Source: Alphaproteobacteria bacterium (lineage in GTDB: Bacteria > Pseudomonadota > Alphaproteobacteria > Rs-D84 > CASDRH01). Taken from it: a stretch of DNA of 64,000 nucleotides. The notes under the pieces are model-generated. The model had not been told where the DNA came from. It did not search any database and worked only from the letters and a program-made list of their open reading frames with translations. The translations under genes and the position numbers were made by a program. Of the stretch, positions 7,912 through 15,365 are shown piece by piece (the first letter of the stretch is position 1; every line of letters begins with the position of its first letter). The stretch lies in assembly GCA_025210155.1 (NCBI GenBank), contig JAOASE010000010.1, forward strand, positions 87,587 through 151,586. The letters run 5' to 3'.

Positions 7912-7923
7912 GATGTTTTAATT

Positions 7924-7952
7924 AAAAAAAATCTAGGCCTTACGACCTAGAC
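7924..7952 (-). terminator. Terminator of the 51-aa gene
   Basis: TCTAGG / CCTAGA stem followed by TTTTTTTT on the minus strand. A second hairpin (CTGAG...CTCAG) lies at about 7976-7994. Confidence 0.65.
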
Positions 7953-8008
7953 TTTAAAACCTCAAATGGAGGGGACTCTGAGAAAAACTCAGAATCCCAA
8001 ATTTCCAG

Positions 8009-8164
8009 CTACCAATCAATGTGCTCAAGCTTGCGTTTTAATTCTCTTATAAACTCACGCTTTTTATTAGTCTGGACTTTCCTCACATACCAAAAAATAA
8101 GCTTTGCTAAAAGACAAGCAAGAAGAGCAACAATACTCATGGCAATCAAAAATTTCGCTTCCAT
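8009..8164 (-). CDS. Small membrane protein, 51 aa
   Basis: Product begins MEAKFLIAMSIVALLACLLA, has one span to about residue 27 and a basic helical tail (RKVQTNKKREFIRELKRK) ending HIDW. Promoter TTGACA-18-TATAAT (8211-8240) and terminator 7924-7952. No Shine-Dalgarno in the ~40-base leader. Same layout as the neighbouring small genes: short N-terminus outside or in the periplasm, basic tail presumably cytoplasmic. Function unknown. Confidence 0.6.
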   Translation of the reverse strand: MEAKFLIAMSIVALLACLLAKLIFWYVRKVQTNKKREFIRELKRKLEHIDW

Positions 8165-8210
8165 TTTGAAAAATTTTAATTACATAGTTCAAATATTAAA
8201 CTACAACCTG

Positions 8211-8240
8211 ATTATAAAATGCCACCTCCCTAAATGTCAA
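8211..8240 (-). promoter_or_regulatory. Promoter of the 51-aa gene
   Basis: Minus strand perfect TTGACA, 18-bp spacer, perfect TATAAT. Confidence 0.7.
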
Positions 8241-8250
8241 GACAATAAAA

Positions 8251-8368
8251 GAAAAAGAGCCTCCATAATTGGAAAGCTCTTAATCCTGAGAAATTCATCT
8301 CCACTGCTAAAGATGTGAAAGCAGCGAAGACTTATATATAATTAACCAGATGCTTCAAAAATATTTAA
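8251..8368 (-). ncRNA. Candidate small RNA, about 118 nt
   Basis: Delimited by a promoter (TTGACT-18-TAGAAT, 8376-8405) and a terminator (AAGAGC...GCTCTT followed by TTTTC, 8251-8283) on the minus strand. No ORF is contained between them. No known family recognised. Confidence 0.35.
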
Positions 8369-8375
8369 TAAATAT

Positions 8376-8405
8376 ATTCTACCCTCTTTCAAGCACAAAA
8401 GTCAA
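8376..8405 (-). promoter_or_regulatory. Promoter of the ~118-nt unit
   Basis: Minus strand TTGACT, 18-bp spacer, TAGAAT. Confidence 0.5.
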
Positions 8406-8413
8406 TACAATAA

Positions 8414-8441
8414 AAAAATCCGAGTACAAACCTCGGATATA
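8414..8441 (-). terminator. Terminator of the 53-aa gene
   Basis: TATCCGAGG / CTCGGAT stem followed by TTTTTTTATTG on the minus strand. Confidence 0.65.
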
Positions 8442-8443
8442 TT

Positions 8444-8605
8444 TTATTTTTTAATCTTATGAGAAATCATCCCCACAAGATCCTTCCATGTAGTAGCAGA
8501 AATCTCTTCCCAAGAAATATCAAAAACAATACTTGAAAATTTTATTGTTATAATCACACCTATAAAGGTCATGAATAAAAAAGCTCCATCACTTAAATGT
8601 TCCAT
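8444..8605 (-). CDS. Small membrane protein, 53 aa
   Basis: Product begins MEHLSDGAFLFMTFIGVIIT; one span (about 8-28), then an amphipathic tail with WEEISATTWKDLVGMI. The start at 8605 is preferred over an in-frame codon at 8632 because of the predicted leader. Promoter TTGACA-18-TATAAT (8668-8697); terminator 8414-8441. No Shine-Dalgarno. Function unknown. Confidence 0.55.
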   Translation of the reverse strand: MEHLSDGAFLFMTFIGVIITIKFSSIVFDISWEEISATTWKDLVGMISHKIKK

Positions 8606-8667
8606 AACTTTATATTTTATGCCAGAAAGCACCTGACCAATTATTAATTCAAATTATTTATACAAAT

Positions 8668-8697
8668 ATTATATAGTTAGCAAACTAAAATTGTCAA
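8668..8697 (-). promoter_or_regulatory. Promoter of the 53-aa gene
   Basis: Minus strand perfect TTGACA, 18-bp spacer, perfect TATAAT. Confidence 0.7.
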
Positions 8698-8721
8698 GTA
8701 AAAACAATGAGTAACAAAAAA

Positions 8722-8750
8722 AAATGGGACCCAGGTCACCCTGGAATCCC
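8722..8750 (-). terminator. Terminator of the 65-aa gene
   Basis: GGGATTCCAGG / CCTGGGTCCC stem followed by nine T on the minus strand. Confidence 0.7.
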
Positions 8751-8756
8751 AATACA

Positions 8757-8954
8757 TCAAAACAAAGGTTCCCCATCCTTAGTCGCCTCCATAACCCTAT
8801 CTAAAGTCTTTATACAAGACTTAATAGCTTTTCGGCGTTTTTTTAAACGAGCAAACTCCTTCTTCTCATTTTTGTAAATTTTGATCTCCCACATTATATA
8901 AAAAAAGAATAATACAAGAGAGCAAGCAATTAAAAAAATTATTGATGCAGACAT
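8757..8954 (-). CDS. Small membrane protein, 65 aa
   Basis: Product begins MSASIIFLIACSLVLFFFYI; one span, then a strongly basic segment (KEFARLKKRRKAIKS) and an acidic end. The reading frame is open 15 codons further upstream from a TTG, but the span at the extreme N-terminus and the upstream palindromes favour 8954. No clear -35/-10 pair upstream, unlike its neighbours. Terminator 8722-8750. Function unknown. Confidence 0.5.
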   Translation of the reverse strand: MSASIIFLIACSLVLFFFYIMWEIKIYKNEKKEFARLKKRRKAIKSCIKTLDRVMEATKDGEPLF

Positions 8955-9036
8955 ATTGAAAGTATTATGCCATCTCGAGGTGTTTCTGAGGTACCTCAAA
9001 ACAGCGATTAAAAAAATCTTCTAATATCTGCTAAAA

Positions 9037-9153
9037 AGGCCCTTCACTAGGATAAGGCCTTTTTAATTTTCAGAAACTTAGCGATGTACAGTTCAATATG
9101 CAAGACCGCACACGCTTATATTTTGATTTATAAAATTCAAATATAATCTTTAT
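9037..9153 (-). ncRNA. Candidate small RNA, about 115 nt
   Basis: Promoter TTGACT-17-TATTAT (9160-9188) and terminator GGCCTT...AAGGGCC-TTTTT (about 9036-9066) on the minus strand. The only ATG near the start touches the -10 box, so it would lie outside the transcript. No family recognised. Confidence 0.35.
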
Positions 9154-9159
9154 ATCCAT

Positions 9160-9188
9160 ATAATATAACCTCTTTTAAATAAAGTCAA
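9160..9188 (-). promoter_or_regulatory. Promoter of the ~115-nt unit
   Basis: Minus strand TTGACT, 17-bp spacer, TATTAT. Confidence 0.5.
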
Positions 9189-9225
9189 TATTTTTTCTCA
9201 AATAACCTCCTAATATCTAAAATAA

Positions 9226-9254
9226 AAACCCCCAGGAATTCCCGAGGGTTTATC
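9226..9254 (-). terminator. Second terminator downstream of nifJ
   Basis: ACCCTCGGGAATTC stem with CTGGGGGT, followed by TTTTATTTT on the minus strand. Confidence 0.6.
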
Positions 9255-9283
9255 TTTCCAATAAACAAGTATACTTACTTATT

Positions 9284-9335
9284 TCATCTCTGAGGAATTT
9301 CAAACCAGAGATTTGATTACTTTTGAAAAACTCCC
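9284..9335 (+). repeat. Short repeat, type F copy 1
   Basis: CTCTGAGGAATTTC...CAGAGATTTGATTACTTTTGA; closely similar to 60415-60460. Contains the inverted pair CTCTGA / CAGAG. Confidence 0.45.
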
Positions 9336-9358
9336 GGAAATTACCGAGAGTTTATCTT
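9336..9358 (-). terminator. First terminator downstream of nifJ
   Basis: AACTCTCGG / CCGGGAGTT stem followed by TTTTCAAAAG on the minus strand. Confidence 0.6.
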
Positions 9359-9361
9359 TTC

Positions 9362-9491
9362 AATAAACAAGCATTTTGTTTAAGTGGAAGCGAAAATGTT
9401 TTTCAGATTTGGTATCGTGTATAAATAATACTCGATCGCCAAAGATTAAAAATGTTTCTCGCAATCAATCGGACAAAAAACGCTATTTATT
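9362..9491 (+). repeat. Palindromic intergenic element, copy R2
   Basis: Same architecture as R1, with ends AATAAA / TTTATT in place of TTAAAC / GTTTAA, so the terminal pairs have changed on both sides together. Core GGTATCGTGTAT...ATACTCGATCGCC. The right end overlaps the nifJ stop codon. Confidence 0.8.
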
Positions 9492-12400
9492 ATTTATCTT
9501 CTGTTTCTGAATCATAAGACAGATCTTTAAGCAAATCAAGTCTACCTTTCTTCACTTTAATGTCGTCTGCAGCTTCTGACATCAACTCAGCGAATTTATC
9601 TGGAGAAGTCGCACTCAAAGCTCTATAACGATTTTCTTTAATCGCATATCCCTTAAGTTCTTCCTCAGATCCTTTCATAGGAGTATCAATCATAAGAGGA
9701 TTTTTACCTTGTTCAATCAACGCAGGATTATATCTATACATATCCCAGTGACCAGATTTAACAGCTTGCTTTTGTTGAGCTAACTGATTAGATAAATCAA
9801 ATCCATGAGACACACAAGGAGAGTAAGCAATAATGATAGATGGACCATCAAACGCTTCCGCTTCTCTAATTGCTTTGATCATTTGAGCTTCATTAGCACC
9901 CATAGCAATCTTAGCTACATAACAGTTACCTGAAGACATAGCAATCATACCAAGGTCTTTCTTTTGCGTCTCTTTACCAGTTGTAGCAAACTTAGCAATC
10001 GCACCCTTAGGAGTTGATTTACTCATTTGACCACCAGTATTTGAATAAGATTCAGTATCTAATACCAAGATGTTAACATTTCTGTTCATATTGATAACGT
10101 GATCTAAACCACCGTAACCGATATCATATGCCCATCCGTCACCACCGAACATCCACATAGACTTAGGAGTCAAGTAGTCAGCAATCAACATAAGTTGGTT
10201 AACTTCTTCTGTTCTAGGTAAAGTATCTAGTTTTTCTTTAAGTTGTTCAACTTGATCTCTTCTAGCTTCAATCGCAGCATCATCACCAGTAGCACAATCT
10301 TCTAAAAGACCTTCCACTAATTCAGTACCTAATTGATCTTTAAGACCAACAACTAATTGTCTAGCATCTTGCATATATTTATCCATAGCAAGTTTCATAC
10401 CATAACCATACTCAGCATTATCTTCAAATAAAGAGTTAGACCAAGCTGGACCGAAACCATCTTCATTCTTAGCATATGGAGTAGTTGGTAAGTTACCACC
10501 ATAAATAGATGAACAACCAGTCGCATTAGCAATAACCATTCTATCACCAAATAATTGAGTAACTAGTTTGATATATGGAGTTTCTCCACAACCAGCACAA
10601 GCACCAGAGAATTCGAATAATGGTTGCATTAACTGAGTATGTTTACCTAATGCAGGATTTAATTTCTTTCTATCAACATATGGAATGCTTTCGAAGTGGT
10701 TCCAAGCTTTATCTTCTTGTTCCAATACATCTTGAATTGGAGTCATGTTAATAGCTTTCATGCCTTCTTTCATTTTGTTGATAGCTGGACAGTTATCTAC
10801 ACAAAGAGTACAACCAGTACAATCTTTAGGAGATACTTGAACAGTAAATTTCATATTTTCGCCCAATTCTTTAGTCTTATAATCTGCAGACTTAAAGCCT
10901 TCTGGAGCATCTTCTAAACCAGCAGCTTCATAAGCTTTAGTTCTAATAGCAGCGTGAGGACAAACAATCGCACATTTACCACATTGGATACAGATTTCAG
11001 GATCCCAAACAGGAACTTGATCTGCAATCAATCTTTTCTCATATTGAGTAGTCGCACTTTCAAAAGTACCATCTACAGAGAAAGCAGAAACTGGTAATGT
11101 ATCACCTTTATCTCTCATAATTTGAGCAACAACATTTTTAGTACCTAAAGAAGCAGTATTCTTAGTATCTTCGATAATGTCAGCCATAGTATCACCATTA
11201 ACACCAGCAGAAGTATCAACTTCATATAAGTGTTCAACTGCAGCATCAACGGCTTTCCAGTTAAGTTCTACAACATCTTTACCCTTCTTCATATAAGATT
11301 TTTCAATAAACTTCTTAATAGCAGCTATCGCTTTTTCACTTTCAATAACTTGAGCTAAGTGGAAGAAACAAACTTGCATAATTGTGTTAGTTCTTCTACC
11401 AAGACCAATATCTCTAGCAACAACACCTGCATTAATAGCAAATACTTTAATTTTCTTTTCTAAAATAACTTCTTGAACTTCAGAAGGTAGATTTCTCCAA
11501 AGAGCTTCTTTCTTATAAGGAGAGTTAATCAATAACGTAGCACCATCTTTAGCTTTTTCTAGAATATCCCATTTAGTAATAATTGGGAAGTGGTGACAAG
11601 CAACAAAGTCAGCTTTTTCCACTAAGTATTCAGATCTAATTGGACTATCAGAGAATCTCAAGTGAGAAGTAGTAAATGATCCAGACTTTTTAGAATCGTA
11701 TACGAAGTAAGCTTGACCATATTTATCTGCTTCTTCAGCGATAATTTTAATTGAATTTTTGTTCGCACCAACAGTACCGTCAGATCCTAAACCATAGAAT
11801 ACAGCAGCTTTAACGTCATCGTTTCCACCAATTCTGAATGAAGCATCTAAAGGTAATGACATGTTAGTAACGTCATCATTAATACCTACAGTGAATTCTC
11901 TCTTAGGTTCTTTAGCATCTAATTCATCAAATACAGCTTTAACACATGCTGGATTAAATTCTTTAGAAGATAAACCATATCTACCACCGATAACATTAAC
12001 ATCTTTGATATCTTTTTCCATAAGAGCACCAAGTACGTCTAAGTAAAGAGGTTCACCAATAGAGCCTAACTCTTTAGTTCTATCTAGAACAGCAATTTTC
12101 TTAGCTGTCTTAGGTAACTTAGCTGCAAAAGTTTCAACTGGGAATGGTCTGTAAAGTCTTACATTGATCACACCAATTTTTTCACCTTGAGTAGTCATAT
12201 AATCGATATATTCTTTAATAGTATCAACAGCAGAACCCATACAAACGATAACTTTTTCAGCATCTTCTGAACCATAGTATTCAACTGTTTCATATTTTCT
12301 ACCAGTATGTTTAGCAAGTTCATCCATAGCTTTTTGAACTTCTTCTTCTACGTTAGTGTAGAAAGGGTTTCTAGCTTCTGATGCTTGGAAGAAAACATCT

Positions 12401-13071
12401 GGGTTTTGAGCAGTACCTCTAATCGCTGGATTTTCAGGAGTTAGAGCTCTATTTTTCTTATCTGCAATTGCTTGCATATCAACCATTGATTTTAATACAT
12501 CATCTTCAATCTTTTCAATTCTTGAAATTTCGTGAGAAGTTCTGAAACCATCAAAGAAATGTAAGAATGGAACTCTTGTTTTCAATGTAGCAACGTGTGA
12601 AACTAACGCTAAGTCATGAGCTTCTTGAACTGAGTTAGAAGACAACATAGCGAAACCAGTTTGTCTACAAGCCATAACGTCTGAGTGATCACCGAAAATT
12701 GATAAAGCGTGAGTCGCAATAGTTCTAGCTGCAACGTGCATAACGAAAGGTGTTAATTCACCAGCAATTTTATACATGTTTGGAATCATTAAAAGAAGAC
12801 CTTGAGAAGCTGTATAAGTAGTAGCTAAAGATCCCATTTGTAACGCACCATGCACAGCACCAATAGCACCTGCTTCTGATTGCATCATATTTACTTCTGG
12901 CACATTACCAAAGATATTCTTATTACCTTTAGCTGCCCATGCTTCCGCATATTCTCCCATAGGCGATGATGGTGTAATCGGATAAATTACAGCCATTTCA
13001 CTCATTCTATATGATATGTCTGATGCCGCCTCGTTACCATCACACAATATAAAATTCTTTTGACTTGTCAT
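9490..13071 (-). CDS. nifJ: Pyruvate:ferredoxin (flavodoxin) oxidoreductase, single-chain
   Basis: 1193 aa, full length for the homodimeric enzyme that oxidises pyruvate to acetyl-CoA and CO2 with reduction of ferredoxin or flavodoxin in the cytoplasm. Domain order: N-terminal pyruvate-binding/TPP domain (DGNEAASDISYRMSE, YPITPSSPMGEY); middle domains; an 8Fe ferredoxin domain with CIQCGKCAIVCPHAA near residue 694 and CTGCTLCVDNCPA near 752; CAGCGETPY near 824; the TPP site GDGWAYDIGYGG near 980. The C-terminal part carries the typical extension. AAAAAAAGGAA precedes the ATG. Monocistronic: promoter at 13118-13145, tandem terminators after the gene. The enzyme is oxygen labile, so it points to anaerobic energy metabolism in this lineage. 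Confidence 0.96.
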   Translation of the reverse strand: MTSQKNFILCDGNEAASDISYRMSEMAVIYPITPSSPMGEYAEAWAAKGNKNIFGNVPEVNMMQSEAGAIGAVHGALQMGSLATTYTASQGLLLMIPNMYKIAGELTPFVMHVAARTIATHALSIFGDHSDVMACRQTGFAMLSSNSVQEAHDLALVSHVATLKTRVPFLHFFDGFRTSHEISRIEKIEDDVLKSMVDMQAIADKKNRALTPENPAIRGTAQNPDVFFQASEARNPFYTNVEEEVQKAMDELAKHTGRKYETVEYYGSEDAEKVIVCMGSAVDTIKEYIDYMTTQGEKIGVINVRLYRPFPVETFAAKLPKTAKKIAVLDRTKELGSIGEPLYLDVLGALMEKDIKDVNVIGGRYGLSSKEFNPACVKAVFDELDAKEPKREFTVGINDDVTNMSLPLDASFRIGGNDDVKAAVFYGLGSDGTVGANKNSIKIIAEEADKYGQAYFVYDSKKSGSFTTSHLRFSDSPIRSEYLVEKADFVACHHFPIITKWDILEKAKDGATLLINSPYKKEALWRNLPSEVQEVILEKKIKVFAINAGVVARDIGLGRRTNTIMQVCFFHLAQVIESEKAIAAIKKFIEKSYMKKGKDVVELNWKAVDAAVEHLYEVDTSAGVNGDTMADIIEDTKNTASLGTKNVVAQIMRDKGDTLPVSAFSVDGTFESATTQYEKRLIADQVPVWDPEICIQCGKCAIVCPHAAIRTKAYEAAGLEDAPEGFKSADYKTKELGENMKFTVQVSPKDCTGCTLCVDNCPAINKMKEGMKAINMTPIQDVLEQEDKAWNHFESIPYVDRKKLNPALGKHTQLMQPLFEFSGACAGCGETPYIKLVTQLFGDRMVIANATGCSSIYGGNLPTTPYAKNEDGFGPAWSNSLFEDNAEYGYGMKLAMDKYMQDARQLVVGLKDQLGTELVEGLLEDCATGDDAAIEARRDQVEQLKEKLDTLPRTEEVNQLMLIADYLTPKSMWMFGGDGWAYDIGYGGLDHVINMNRNVNILVLDTESYSNTGGQMSKSTPKGAIAKFATTGKETQKKDLGMIAMSSGNCYVAKIAMGANEAQMIKAIREAEAFDGPSIIIAYSPCVSHGFDLSNQLAQQKQAVKSGHWDMYRYNPALIEQGKNPLMIDTPMKGSEEELKGYAIKENRYRALSATSPDKFAELMSEAADDIKVKKGRLDLLKDLSYDSETEDK

Positions 13072-13117
13072 ATTATATTCCTTTTTTTATTAAATTAAAA
13101 TTAAGTCGATAGGAAAC

Positions 13118-13145
13118 ATTTTATAAATGCTCACCAAAAAATCAA
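13118..13145 (-). promoter_or_regulatory. Promoter of nifJ
   Basis: Minus strand TTGATT, 16-bp spacer, TAAAAT; leader about 40 bases. Confidence 0.5.
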
Positions 13146-13207
13146 CTAAAAAAGTATTTCAACAGAACATAGCACGAACGGAAATCAACCCCAAATAGAA
13201 ATAAAAA

Positions 13208-13238
13208 AATCAGTCTACAACTTAACGTAAACTGATTT
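13208..13238 (-). terminator. Terminator of the 134-aa gene
   Basis: AAATCAGT...ACTGATTT stem followed by TTTTTATTTC on the minus strand, starting at the stop codon. Confidence 0.65.
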
Positions 13239-13642
13239 CAATAGGCATAAGCACCCTCTCGCTTGGCTCCAAATCTAAATTCAAATTTTTTCTTAAAACC
13301 ATTATCTCTTTTGCAGACTATTATTAAATCTGTAAGATATTTTCTAGCACCCTTCTTATATTTAAGTTCTATAGCGAACTCACCACCGTCATCCGGAGAC
13401 ATCATAACTTCATTAGCTCCATTAAGAATCATATATTTCAATATATAAGATACCTTAGGCGCATTAAAATTTAACTCCTTCTTTAAAAAGACAAATAAAC
13501 TAGGAAAATATGGTTTCAAACTTTTTTGAATTTCTACACTTCTCTTATCTGAAAACTCTTGCAAAGAAATATCTTTCACAGATAGATCAAACAAGAACAA
13601 GTGTTTTAATTCGATATTAACTTCTTCTACTATATGTTTCAT
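13238..13642 (-). CDS. Hypothetical protein, 134 aa
   Basis: Soluble and Lys-rich. Segments include KRSVEIQKSLKPYFPSLFVF, a SPDDGGEFAIELKYKKGARK stretch that looks like beta strands, and a basic C-terminus FRFGAKREGAYAY. Not recognised. Own promoter (TTGAAG-17-TTTAAT, 13666-13694) and terminator; no Shine-Dalgarno. Same genomic style as the 103-aa and 149-aa genes beside it. Confidence 0.55.
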   Translation of the reverse strand: MKHIVEEVNIELKHLFLFDLSVKDISLQEFSDKRSVEIQKSLKPYFPSLFVFLKKELNFNAPKVSYILKYMILNGANEVMMSPDDGGEFAIELKYKKGARKYLTDLIIVCKRDNGFKKKFEFRFGAKREGAYAY

Positions 13643-13665
13643 ATTTCAAAAATAACTTTTAAAAC

Positions 13666-13694
13666 ATTAAAAAACATAATTTTAAAAACTTCAA
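13666..13694 (-). promoter_or_regulatory. Promoter of the 134-aa gene
   Basis: Minus strand TTGAAG, 17-bp spacer, TTTAAT. Confidence 0.45.
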
Positions 13695-13701
13695 GAAAAA
13701 A

Positions 13702-13732
13702 AGGGTCTTGCTTTCACAAGAACCCTTAAATA
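13702..13732. terminator. Terminator of the 103-aa gene
   Basis: AAGGGTTCTTG / CAAGACCCTT stem followed by TTTTTTC on the minus strand. Confidence 0.65.
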
Positions 13733-13734
13733 TT

Positions 13735-14046
13735 TTAAATATTCTGCCACCAATATGCACCAGCAGCAATCTTAGTATGAACCCCATGAGGAGCAATAGA
13801 CCTACCTTTATTCTTATGATCAGTAAGCTTAGAAGTTTTCCTTCTATAGTGTTTCTTCCCAACACCCTCCATCTTAGATGCAAAATCAACATAAGCCAAA
13901 AAATCATCATCTACAACTATAGCTTGCCCTACAGCTCTTTGTGGATAAGAACTAAAATCAGGAATTATAGGGTCAGGAACCCAATTTTGAAGAATTTCCC
14001 CTTGTATAAAAGGAGAATAACCCGTCTGTTTAAACATAAAATTCAT
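13735..14046 (-). CDS. Hypothetical protein, 103 aa
   Basis: Begins MNFMFKQTGYSPFIQGEILQ and ends AAGAYWWQNI. Contains a VDDDFLAYVDFASKMEG segment and a basic KKHYRRKTSKLTDHKNKGR stretch. Chosen over overlapping ORFs in other frames because of its composition and its flanking promoter (14082-14110) and terminator. No Shine-Dalgarno. No known domain. Confidence 0.5.
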   Translation of the reverse strand: MNFMFKQTGYSPFIQGEILQNWVPDPIIPDFSSYPQRAVGQAIVVDDDFLAYVDFASKMEGVGKKHYRRKTSKLTDHKNKGRSIAPHGVHTKIAAGAYWWQNI

Positions 14047-14081
14047 TTTAAATTAGATTTAAATTTATTTCTTATTCAACT

Positions 14082-14110
14082 TTTATAATATAATTTACAA
14101 CCCAAAGCAA
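14082..14110 (-). promoter_or_regulatory. Promoter of the 103-aa gene
   Basis: Minus strand TTGCTT, 17-bp spacer, TATAAA. Confidence 0.5.
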
Positions 14111-14127
14111 GATTTTTTTCATAAAAA

Positions 14128-14172
14128 ATAAAAAAGTAGTTGCCAATCCTTAGATTCACAACTACTTCATAA
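14128..14172 (-). terminator. Terminator of the 149-aa gene
   Basis: AAGTAGTTG...CAACTACTT stem followed by TTTTATTTTTTATG on the minus strand. Confidence 0.7.
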
Positions 14173-14177
14173 AACGG

Positions 14178-14627
14178 CTATGCAGCCACCTTCCTCGCTC
14201 TCCATATCTTAGCTCTGTTGATTTTTTCCATACGAACAGTAAAGCGGCCTTTACTCCTCAAAACTATTACCTCATCACTTTTATCAAAGAACTTCTTAAC
14301 ATCTAAATAATAAGATAAATAATCAACCCTATCCTTATAAATAACCATCAACGAACGGCTATTCGGAGTTGAAATATCAAGAGCATAAGCACCAACTTCA
14401 TTCTTCAGCAATTTAAACGAAATCTTCTTAGTTTGTAAAAATTTAGGTTCTTCAAGTAAAATCTCCCTAATCCTCCGATCCAAAATGGATAACAAAGTCG
14501 TCGGCAAATAAATACCATTCCCAAAAAACAAAAAAGTTGCGAGCTTAGGATTAAGCCCAGAGATGCTAAAACATTTGAGGAATCTAGCAATGCTTCGTTC
14601 CTCTTTAAATTTTTCAATCTTTCCCAT
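14178..14627 (-). CDS. Hypothetical basic protein, 149 aa
   Basis: Starts MGKIEKFKEERSIARFLKCF and ends with a strongly basic RMEKINRAKIWRARKVAA. The middle has alternating hydrophobic strands (SFKLLKNEVGAYALDIS). Not recognised. Promoter TTGACA-16-TATTCT (14660-14687); the leader ends ATAAACCACACACC directly before the ATG, with no Shine-Dalgarno. Confidence 0.55.
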   Translation of the reverse strand: MGKIEKFKEERSIARFLKCFSISGLNPKLATFLFFGNGIYLPTTLLSILDRRIREILLEEPKFLQTKKISFKLLKNEVGAYALDISTPNSRSLMVIYKDRVDYLSYYLDVKKFFDKSDEVIVLRSKGRFTVRMEKINRAKIWRARKVAA

Positions 14628-14659
14628 GGTGTGTGGTTTATAAATATATTACGAAAAAA

Positions 14660-14687
14660 AGAATATCATCATAAGTCACTATGTCAA
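14660..14687 (-). promoter_or_regulatory. Promoter of the 149-aa gene
   Basis: Minus strand perfect TTGACA, 16-bp spacer, TATTCT. Confidence 0.6.
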
Positions 14688-14841
14688 CAGGATTTTTTTC
14701 TTACATCTCGAAAGCCAAACCTACATTCACTTTCGAAATAAAAATAATCTAAAAACATAACCTAAACACTTATACAAACAACAAATTTTTACAATATTTA
14801 AAAACATAAAATTAGATAAAAAATAAACCCCTATTTAAAAC

Positions 14842-14869
14842 TTGACTTTTGCAAAGTTATAATTAAAAT
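14842..14869 (+). promoter_or_regulatory. Promoter of the rpmF-plsX-fabH operon
   Basis: TTGACT, 16-bp spacer, TAAAAT. It leaves a ~300-base leader that carries the hairpin at 14945-15000 and palindromic element R3. Confidence 0.5.
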
Positions 14870-14944
14870 CACGGGATAGCAAAAAATTCACTTGATTATC
14901 TTATACAAACGATGTATATTTCTAATCAAATTGAAATTGAAAAA

Positions 14945-15000
14945 CTTCATCAAGCAATACATAAATAAAGCATTTTATATAAATTGCTCTACAGATGAAA
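14945..15000 (+). repeat. Repeat module P (CTTCATCAAG type), copy 1
   Basis: CTTCATCAAGCAAT...ATTGCTCTAC forms a hairpin with AGCAAT / ATTGCT. Related copies at 17662, 32162 and 48478. Confidence 0.55.
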
Positions 15001-15040
15001 AAAACAGTTAACCACACGAATTCTCGCAGAAAACAATTTT

Positions 15041-15155
15041 CAAGTATTTTGTGCGAGTAGAAGTAAAAGTGATTTTTATATAAAGTATCGTGTATAAGTA
15101 ATACTCGATCGCTTTAGATAAAAATTATTTCTTACGATTAATCGTGCAAAAGACG
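15041..15155 (+). repeat. Palindromic intergenic element, copy R3
   Basis: CAAGTATTTTGTGCGA...ATCGTGCAAAAGACG outer stem. The core is ATAAAGTATCG...CGATCGCTTTA: AAAG/CTTT replaces TTGG/CCAA of R1 and R2, a paired change. Its right end runs into the AAGGA ribosome site of rpmF. Confidence 0.8.
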
Positions 15156-15170
15156 AAGGAAAGTGAAACA

Positions 15171-15341
15171 ATGGCAGTACCTAAAAACAAGACGTCCCAG
15201 TCAAAAAAAGGGATGAGAAGATCGCACGATGCAATTAGTTCATCTGCATCAGTAGAATGTCCAAAATGCGGTGAAAGAAAACTTCCTCACCACGTTTGTC
15301 CATCTTGCGGAAGCTACGATAAAAAAGATATCGTTAAATAA
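15171..15341 (+). CDS. rpmF: 50S ribosomal protein L32
   Basis: 56 aa starting [20 protein letters not shown], the classical bL32 N-terminus, followed by a zinc-type [18 protein letters not shown]. The upstream in-frame ATG at 15144 lies within repeat R3; AAGGA 11 bases before 15171 decides the start. First gene of the conserved rpmF-plsX-fabH cluster linking ribosome and lipid synthesis. Confidence 0.97.
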   Translation: MAVPKNKTSQSKKGMRRSHDAISSSASVECPKCGERKLPHHVCPSCGSYDKKDIVK

Positions 15342-15365
15342 ATAGAGATATAAAGAGATATTTAT

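Noticed and set aside
8019-8318. Plus-strand ORF of 99 codons in the small-gene array
   Set aside because: It is antisense to the 51-aa gene, runs across that gene's promoter and the next unit's terminator, and has implausible composition.
9157-9159. 29-codon ORF in the ~115-nt unit
   Set aside because: Its ATG touches the -10 box, so it would be upstream of the transcription start.
13708-14088. Plus-strand ORF of 126 codons and minus-strand ORF of 83 codons
   Set aside because: Both overlap the 103-aa gene in other frames; that gene alone has matching promoter and terminator.
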